Source: Agapanthus africanus (taxonomy: Eukaryota > Streptophyta > Magnoliopsida > Asparagales > Amaryllidaceae). Taken from it: 64,000 nucleotides of DNA. Location of the stretch: the NCBI GenBank assembly GCA_030015575.1, contig CM057346.1, positions 113,999,899 through 114,063,898 on the forward strand, in the 5' to 3' direction. The position numbers were made by a program, and so were the translations under genes. A model generated the notes under the pieces. It did not search any database. It was not told the DNA's origin and saw only the letters and a program-made list of their open reading frames with translations. Of this stretch, positions 56,578 to 64,000 are shown in pieces (within the stretch, counting starts at the first letter, position 1; every line of letters starts with the position of its first letter).

Positions 56578-59217
56578 GGTCGCTACCTGAAGAGAGAGAG
56601 AAGAAAACACTTTAGAGTATACTCTTGCAAGATTAGATTGGTTATTATCTTATCTAATCAGGATGTCTCCCACTTTTTTTATCAAATCTTCATTCAAACC
56701 CTAAAAGGTAAGATTAGCCGGGATTAATTACACCCTACATTTTCATCAATCTTTCAGCCAGATCAGTGTCGGTACTTGATGGAGGTTCCCCGTGCTTTCG
56801 CACGGACCTAATTAAAATAAATCTCATTTTTCCAAAGGTATAACCCTGTTAACACCTTTCTAGACACCTATTTGATCGGCTAATTGTTCTGTGTAAAATT
56901 CTCCCAGGAGTAACTCTTACTCGCGGTGGGTATCGGGATCCAACTATCTCATAGGAGGTATGCAATCTCATTGCAAATTTCAACACTTGAAATTCTCAAT
57001 AATGCTTTTACCCCTAACCCCTATGACCTTGACAAAGGCCAACAAACCATAAGAAGCTAGTCAAGTTCAACCCGTCATTTCTTGATTGAAATAAACCCAC
57101 CCGCACGACCCTTGACAAAAGCCAATAAGGTCGTATGACTACCCTAATCCAATCGCATCACATGCTTAGACAGATAGGTACTAGTCAGCTACCGCACACT
57201 ACGCCTTGACAAAGGCCAACAAACGCAGCACGAATACTAAATAGTCTTTATCTGAAATGACGGAGGGTTACGCAGGTTTTTCAGAAAACCATGAGCATAA
57301 TGAATTTGATATCGTTGTAGAAACAAGTGATTTTGAAAAGGAGTGTTTTTGAGGCTTTTCTAATTTCTCTAAAGAGGTCACTCCCGGTGAAGGGATCTCG
57401 GCTCTTTCCCCATCGAATAAGGTGCAGGGTATATCATATATACCACTATGCAAAGCAAGAACTATATAACCTGTCAAAAACTAAACCGCGAGTTTGTAGT
57501 ATATGCCAGATTCGCTAAAGAGATCACTCCTGGTGAAGGAATCTCGGCTCTTTCCTCATCGAATAAGGTGCAGGGTATATCATATATACCTCTATGCAAA
57601 GAAAAACTGTAGCTACCCTTTTTATAAAGTTTTTGATTCTACAACATCTTTTAGGTTTCTTTTCTTTTTATTAATCTCATTAATATATCCCATCAACTTA
57701 TGCTTCCTAAGCATCACAGTAGAAACGAAAGTAGTAATATTTATATATCAGTATATATATATATAATATAAGCATTCATCTCAGGCAGTAATATGATCTC
57801 ATTACAGAACATTGCAGCAGAAGAACATATATGAAATATTGGATATACTAGGATGTCCATGTTTTAATACGAGCCAGTATAAAACACGGATTCCACGGTC
57901 GTGATGAATAGCCAAACCCATATCCCTAGACCCCTACGAGAGCGGCAAGCAACACTGCCAATTCTAGGGTTAGGAGACCCGGTCTCGACTCCTCGAGATG
58001 GCCTCCCACTGGACCCTAGAACCCGGTTACTTGTGCTCCCCTCCTTGGGTCTACCTAATGCAGAAAAGTAAATAATATACACTGGTGACATCAACCTCAT
58101 CCCGGAAGTGCCCCAATAAAAGAATATTACATACAAATGAATTTTACATGAATGAAAATAAAAACCCTCATCTCATATAAAACCCCCGGCTATTCAGATC
58201 ACATCGATCCAATATAACATATCACAGTAACACATAATATCTCATATCATCAACGTAAGTAAGTATGCATACACCGATCGTCGTTGATGTATAGCAATGA
58301 AAACCGGCAATACAACTACATACGGTTACATAAAAGAAAGTGTAAAACTACAACATTTGGAATCCACAATCACTTTAGACATCTTAAATCCGAAATATCA
58401 CATACTTCGCATTTCATGCCTAACAATATGAATTCCACATATTGTATCACATTCCAGATAAATAGTCAATATTAAACATTCCGATCGAATAATCAAATAC
58501 CCAAGATTTCCTAAATAGCTCAACACTTGAGCAGAGTTCAAAAAGTCCCAGAATATGTCACAGTGCCAATGGTCCAGCCGTAGAAGGGTCAAGCCAACGC
58601 CTCACATGCGGCAACGTCGTACTTCCCCAAACCCTAAGGTTTAGAGGCGGCTCAGACGGTTATATAATCGAGTTAAGGTTTGTGTTCTTCTAGAGGGTCC
58701 ACCGCGTTACTTGCACGTTTTTCTGAAAGATTTAAACTCAAGAAAATTCAACACATGAAAGTTTTTCGTGCCGGGAAAAAGTGAGTTAATGATATCCGTT
58801 CGAACATTTTAATACTTTCTAAATTATCCGGAAAACAGAACGAAATTAAACTTTCCGATCGAATCAACGATTACAAAATAATCCCCAGAACACTCAATAC
58901 TTGAGTAAGATTAAAAATACCCAGAAATATGAAGAAACGCCTACGGATGTTACTGTGTAAACACGTGTCCCGATTCCCTGTTATGGCCGCGGAACCACCG
59001 CGACAAGCATGTTCTTGCCGCGGTTCCGCAGCTCTTTGAGAGACTTGGGGCTCGTATTTCATGGTTATCCTTAGAATTCCCTGCTGATTTTTTTGAGTAT
59101 TTTTAATGCAAAAAAACTCACATTTTTACAAAATTTCCAGAGAGGGGGTCATTTTCGATGTTTCGGGGTTCGATCGGAGTTTTAACTTCGTATACACGTC
59201 GCCTAATGCTATAGCTA
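56578..59217 (-). other. Structured untranslated leader of copia D
   Basis: There is no coding potential. From gag outward: an 8-bp hairpin (56631-56659); the GNRA hairpin (56790-56805); H5 and H4 (56961-56994); three hairpin repeats (GACCTT/AAGGCC 57025-57040; ACGACC/GGTCGT 57115-57134; GCCTT/AAGGC 57203-57216); two conserved-loop stem-loops (57371-57407 and 57517-57553); an AT hairpin (57669-57685); and the 'cgtaggggtctaggg' block near 57930. The DIS-like hairpin of A and F is missing. GC-rich direct matches around 'gccgcggttccgc' near 59010-59030 resemble 16830-16880 of A. Confidence 0.8.
57371..57553 (-). other. Paired stem-loops with conserved loop in D leader
   Basis: Two copies: AAAGAG 57371-57376 with CTCTTT 57402-57407, and AAAGAG 57517-57522 with CTCTTT 57548-57553. 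The 25-nt loops are nearly the same as the loops in copia F (32480-32503, 32617-32641), although the sequence around them has diverged. Confidence 0.82.
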
Positions 59218-59230
59218 GGCTCTGAAACCA
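59218..59230 (-). promoter_or_regulatory. Primer-binding site of copia D
   Basis: The minus strand reads TGGTTTCAGAGCC, one mismatch from the initiator Met-tRNA complement, one base away from the 5' LTR. Confidence 0.88.
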
Positions 59231-59231
59231 C

Positions 59232-61416
59232 TGTAGGCTTCCTAGGCAGTCATACAAGGGTCTATAAGGCATCAACCATGCCCGATTTAAAATTTAGACG
59301 TGCCGAACAACCCAAAGCTAGGATCTTTGCTAGATTATTAGGGTTTAACATGCAAGTAAACATCTTTACAACAAAGAGAGAGATTACAACCTTTGTAGTC
59401 CGCTCCTTCGCTTTATAAGCGCCGAGTAGAAGTCCCTTCGCCGCGATCCATGATCTCCCGGAATCAAGAGAGGCTCTACAATCCGAATGATTCAAGCTAG
59501 CTTGTTGTCTTCCTTTTCTCCGATGATCTACCTTGAAATTTGTGTAACTCAAGCTCTCACTCACTAATGAGGTGAACACCCTAATCTAATTGGCTAGATT
59601 AGATGAGGATGATGAAGTAGGATTTATGCTCTTTTTTATTATCAAATTCTCACACTAAATCATCACATAAAGAAAACCTAGAAAGCTTTTGTGAAGCTCA
59701 AGGAAGAAGAAGAAGGAAATTCGTTTTGTGATGAATAATGAAAATTATCATAATGATTAATAATGCAACCATGGTTGAATATGAGGAGGCTAACCACTGT
59801 AGAGACTTAACCTAGGATGAAGGGTTTGGGTTGGGTTAGAAATATCTAGAAAAATATCAAGCATAATATCTTTTGCTAGAAACAAAGTAAATCCTTCTAG
59901 AAGCATCACGAAAGAACTAACCCAAATCAAACCCTAACCTTGTTTAATCTCCACTAAACATGTTGCATTAGTAATCATATCATGTACAATATTATATATC
60001 ACATATATAATATATATTTGTAACAAAAGAAAATAATACAATTAACATATATCACATATATATAAATGTATTATCTGGTGAGAAAATGAATCAATAAAGC
60101 GAGCCAATATTAGATAATATAATGTAATATATCACATATATAATTATACATTAAATTATCGAATCAACACTTGATCCGACAATCCGGCTATATCGTATAT
60201 AACCGACTAATATATCATGTACCGATACATCGAATCAACACTTGATCCGATGACCCGGCTGATATCAAATATCGCGAGAATATAATACGGTATCTCATAT
60301 CGTATTATCCTCGGTCCCGTACATATCACATATGTGCTCCTACTCCGTTTTGCCTGAGTCAAGAAACCTCTGTGTAGGACTCTAAAGAATCGTCAATACA
60401 CCGGTGGCCGGTGATGATCATATCAAACACCCACAAGCTGCAAGCGGTCAGCTAAACGTAACAGCCACCCAGGTATTGAGCGATCAGAAGATCAATAAGC
60501 AAGCCTGTACATTCTCCTTGAATCCAATCAGTAACACTCCCGTACAGTCCGGTCTCTTCGTCTGATATGTTGCATATCTAGTCTAGGGGTAGTATACGTC
60601 AGACCCCAGTAACCGATAATTCGTGTAGATGTGAGGCTCATAACAGGTCGAGAAACTACTGATAACACTTACCAGTAAATCTCTATATCAGTCCTGGCCA
60701 GGGACTTCCAGTTATAGCCAATCGAACACAGCACAACATCAACTCCCTATACCGGGAGAGACGAATCCCCTCCTATCGCTCATTGCCTCCATGTGATTCG
60801 GGAGTGTACCCAAAAGCCACCATTTTGCACACCCTCTTGGACACGGTAAGGTGGAAATCAAAGCACAGTGGGAATCACACAAGAATCTATGACGATCTCG
60901 GGTCTACAGACTATCCTGTACCTATGTCACCGGAGAACTGCCATCTGACGTGAGGTATAATACCATCTGGGAGTTCTCGGCAAGTCCGTCCAGTGTACCC
61001 AGTCTTCACTGAGCACCCGTACACCATCCATGATGTCAAACACCGATGGATATAGGATCATCTATCGCCCATAATATGGGTCAAGATGCGTATACGCTAG
61101 TCTACTCTGGTGTATCGATGCCCTGTCTCGACACACCCTCAACTAGGAACAGTTATAGGATGTACTCATCGACTACTCAGGCCCCACTAGTATGATCTCG
61201 TCATAGTCCTAGTAGTCGAGTACATATCCTAAGGGCTTTATCAACATGTGAGAGTAAGACAGTAAACTAATATAAGTCAACATATTAAGATAAAGGGAAA
61301 CCAAATAGCATACTATCATGACGAGCAAGAAAGTCCTCTCTATATATATCCAAGCATCCATTATAATATACATCTTATGTACAACAATGGCCTCTAGGGC
61401 ATATACATAACTAACA
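59232..61416 (-). repeat. 5' LTR of copia D (2185 bp)
   Basis: It is the partner of 51105-53290. Two gtg-loop hairpins: 60159-60167 with 60171-60179 (9 bp), and 60228-60238 with 60242-60252 (11 bp), each with one G.U pair in the minus-strand RNA. A nearby stem (ATAATACG with CGTATTAT near 60276-60306) occupies the place of the TCCGAT-type hairpin of the other LTRs. Confidence 0.95.
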
Positions 61417-62829
61417 ATTATATCAAGTATGGATTGTATTCAGATTAAACTGAGACTTTGTCTATGTTAGACACTTAACAGAATTGAAGTCCTGGAATAG
61501 TTTAGGAGTTATCGGTAACTGCTGTACATGGACGGCAGGAATTGTGTCTTTTTCCAAGACAATTAGCATATTGATAACCCCGTTTTTAGTTGTCTACCAT
61601 AAATAGGCAAGCACCCACATTCTCCGGCTCCCTGAGGCTCAAAAGAATTGGCCCCGGTTAAACATATATTTATTAGGATCCTTATTGTAAATTAATATAA
61701 CTTGAGGGGGTTTTCTGAAAATAGTTTTGATATATTTTCAAAATAAAACTCAAGTATTTATTTATCATCTTTACGGTTTTCATAGATGTAATTTTTATAA
61801 TATGAGATATTCTAGTGGATATAAACCTAAATTTAATAGTATATGGTATTTTCATGTAAATTGACTTGCATTGATTTGTGATGGTAGATTCATGAAATTT
61901 GGGATTCCTTTGTTTAGAAAACATGGATATTTTTATGTATATTTAAATAGATAGGTTGGTAATATTATATATAATTATTAGAAAATAAATTTATTTATTA
62001 AATAGAAATCACGTTTTCTTAAAAATTGTAATATAAATTCCATCGAGATCGTATACTCCATGAGGAGGTCTGCATCTCGCCCTACTAGTTCAATGAATAT
62101 GCGATAACCTATACCAACCAAATTGGATTCCCCAAAATGGGTTGTAAGGATATAATTGTATAGAATTTGATTAGAACAATTAAACGAAATACGGTTTTGA
62201 TAGTTTATGGTATTTAACTGTAAATTCTCTTTAGCCACAAAAATAACATTTTCAAGCCATCGTGCTGTCATGATGAGTTTGTGATGAGGTAGGTCATTAC
62301 CTCGTGAGTTTTTTTAAAGGTAATATGACCAATATGATAAATTAATGTCGTAGCTAAACTTTGTGGTATTTAAACGAAAAAGTGAAATAAATGTTGTATA
62401 ACATTGTATTTTGAATTGAAACTTTTTCTAAATGTTGCTTTATGGTTGCTCAACAAGATATAAAGAGATGATTGATTTGTTGTTAAGAAAAGTTGGGTTT
62501 TTAATGAAATTAGAATCGGAAACCGGAATAACTCCGCTTCCAACGAGTTTTTAATAAGACATTTTTTATAATAGAAGAGAGGAGAGGAGAGGGAACTTAT
62601 GGGTTTGGAGAAGAGAGAAGAGGTATAGGAATAAGTTGTGAACTTCGTGGAGTCGTGGTATCGCCAGATTTGTTCGGAATCATCGCCGGAACTTAACCTT
62701 AGGCTAACTCCACTTGTATAACTTTTTGGACTTAGAAAACTTTGAGAGGTTTGACAATGGATTTCATAATACAGAGGGATAGGATGTGGGGTGGTATTTA
62801 TAGGATAGAATTAGGGTTTAGGGTATTAT
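61417..62829 (-). mobile_element. LTR-like element G, second part
   Basis: It starts with the right attat duplication and continues G. It is an AT-rich sequence with no Gag or Pol similarity. Frames at 61682-61924 and 61978-62271 (minus) have AT-driven composition and no recognisable domain, so I do not call them genes. The end is set by the start of the E LTR, and the right end of G is not seen. Confidence 0.5.
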
Positions 62830-64000
62830 TTTTGGCTATAGTGCCCTCAAGGCAATTATCATAGTCGCATGCAGGTGATTATGATGATTGAGTGAGGACC
62901 TATACCGATAGAAAAGTCTTACTCGAGATGATAGTATGCTATCAGGTTTGTCTTCACCATCACTATTACATGTTGATAGAGCCCATAGGATTCTTGCTTG
63001 TCTACCAGCATTATGATGGCGATCATATACGTGGGAGCTGGGGGTCTATAATCACATCCTTAAATGTCCCTAGTCGTAGGAGTATCGAGACTGGGCATCG
63101 ATACTCCAGTGTAGACTAGTCTATACTGATCGAGATCCTGACGAGGGGTGGTGGCCAGGTCTTACAAGCCATTGGTGTTAGTTTGATCACCTAAGATAGT
63201 ATACAGATGCTCATTGGGTTATGAGTACACTGGACGGACTCGCCGGGAACGTGTTAGTTGGTATTATACCTATTGTCAGATAGAAGTTCCCAGGTGACAT
63301 GTGTACAGGTTAGTCTGTCGACCTGAGATCATCATTTTTCTCGTATGAGTTCCCACTGTGCTTTGATTACTACCCTACCACGGCTCAAAGGAGTCATGCA
63401 AACAGGTTTTTGTTGGGTACAGTCCCGAGACACATGGAGGCAGTGATCGGATCGTCGGGGATTCGTCTCTCCCGGTATTGGTGGTTGATGTCGCGTTGTG
63501 AACGGGTGTCCATCACCAGAAATCCATGGTCATGGTAGACGAGAATTACCGATCCAGGATCGATAGTTTCTCAGGTGGTGATGGGTTTCATTCCGACACT
63601 AAATGTCGCGTTGTTAGGGGTTTGACTTTATCCACCCCCTAGACTCGATATGCGATACTCCTAGACGAACAGACCGGACTGTACGGATATTGTTACTGTC
63701 AGGCTCAGTAGGGGTTCGGGATGAGTTTGCTCGTCGTCTTCCCTTTCGCTCAATACCTGGGTAGCTGTTACGTACAACTAGTGCCACTGACGTGCTTGTG
63801 GTTAAACACACTGCCAGCGTATTGACGAGTCTTTAGAGTCCCACACGGAGTGTTTTCACGGTTCAGGCGATATGATGTAGATGACGTATGTTAGTACATA
63901 CAGGTGTCCGATTAAATATGTGCACATGCTACACAGACTTTAATCGGACGGTTGATTATACTAGCGGCTTAAGATTAAGCAGGATTATTAAATCAGGTTT
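62830..64000 (+). mobile_element. F-family LTR (E), incomplete at the window end
   Basis: It is similar to the F LTR from its start (the block agtgccctc...caattat). The first bases read TTTTGG instead of TGTTGG, so the terminus is mutated or the boundary is off by a base or two. It contains the TCCGAT-type hairpin as a perfect 10-bp stem (TCCGATTAAA 63907-63916 with TTTAATCGGA 63939-63948). The first arm of a gtg-type hairpin (attattaaatca) begins at about 63983 and is cut by the window end. Confidence 0.75.

Larger units (their letters stand above)
51105..61416 (-). mobile_element. Ty1/copia element D
   Basis: It has exact target duplications attat (51100-51104 and 61417-61421). LTRs are 2186 and 2185 bp, a few percent different. 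Internally, on the minus strand: primer-binding site, 2.6-kb leader, gag stub, protease, integrase, reverse transcriptase, RNase H, polypurine tract. It is inserted in element G. Its Pol is closely related to copias A and C. Confidence 0.95.

Noticed and set aside
61682..62271. Two minus-strand frames (80 and 97 codons) in element G
   Set aside because: AT-rich composition with Ile, Lys, Asn and Phe codons, no domain, no neighbouring signals.
1..64000. Host protein-coding gene, tRNA or organelle insertion
   Set aside because: Every stretch with coding similarity belongs to Gag or Pol of LTR elements. The Met-tRNA-like sequences are short primer-binding sites, not tRNA genes.

Overview
This window is plant (angiosperm) nuclear DNA made almost entirely of nested LTR retrotransposons. 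I see no host gene, tRNA, rRNA, CRISPR array or bacterial feature. The plant call rests on Ty1/copia and Ty3/gypsy Pol proteins of plant type, a chromodomain behind one gypsy integrase, 2-3.6 kb LTRs, and primer-binding sites complementary to initiator Met-tRNA. The AT-rich, methylation-type decay suits the repeat-rich heterochromatin of a large plant genome. The species cannot be named from this sequence.

Layout, outermost to innermost (labels are mine). Copia C (minus strand) has its 3' LTR at about 1524-3357, pol at 3410-6473 and a gag stub at 49928-50140. Gypsy B (minus, 6474-49922) is inserted in C. Copia A (plus, 14536-47582) is inserted in the 5' LTR of B. Gypsy A (minus, 18531-40921) is inserted in the untranslated leader of copia A. 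Copia F (plus, 28782-38897) is inserted in the 5' LTR of gypsy A. Four of these insertions show matching or one-mismatch 5-bp target-site duplications, so the order of arrival is readable: C, then B, A, gypsy A, F. To the right, element G (from 50272, LTR-like) lies in C and is split by copia D (minus, 51105-61416, target duplication ATTAT). An F-family LTR (E) begins at about 62830 and runs off the end. A separate plus-strand copia LTR fragment (H) fills 1-1523.

Functional state. No element has an unbroken gag-pol. Copia A is best preserved: a 284-codon Gag frame with a zinc knuckle, and a 502-codon frame with an intact reverse-transcriptase YVDD. Gypsy A keeps intact reverse-transcriptase, RNase H and integrase catalytic residues plus a chromodomain, but has a substituted protease aspartate and zinc-knuckle cysteine and several stops. 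Gypsy B has lost gag. Copias C and D carry a gag reduced to about 55-70 codons. Copia F has two 2208-bp LTRs about 1.5 percent different, yet its pol is a colinear ruin, so it was probably mobilised in trans.

The most interesting signal is not protein coding. The long leaders (about 2-2.6 kb) and LTRs of the copia elements carry an ordered set of short hairpins. The arms differ between elements in a compensating way while position and loop are kept: a DIS-like palindromic-loop hairpin, an AT-rich hairpin, a paired 6-bp stem with a conserved 24-25-nt loop, a three-copy hairpin repeat, two adjacent hairpins, a GNRA hairpin and one hairpin just before gag. They survive in F although its proteins are gone. 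This is a candidate cis-acting packaging or dimerisation RNA module shared by autonomous and non-autonomous copies. All coordinates and pairings were read by eye; no alignment, folding or database search was run.
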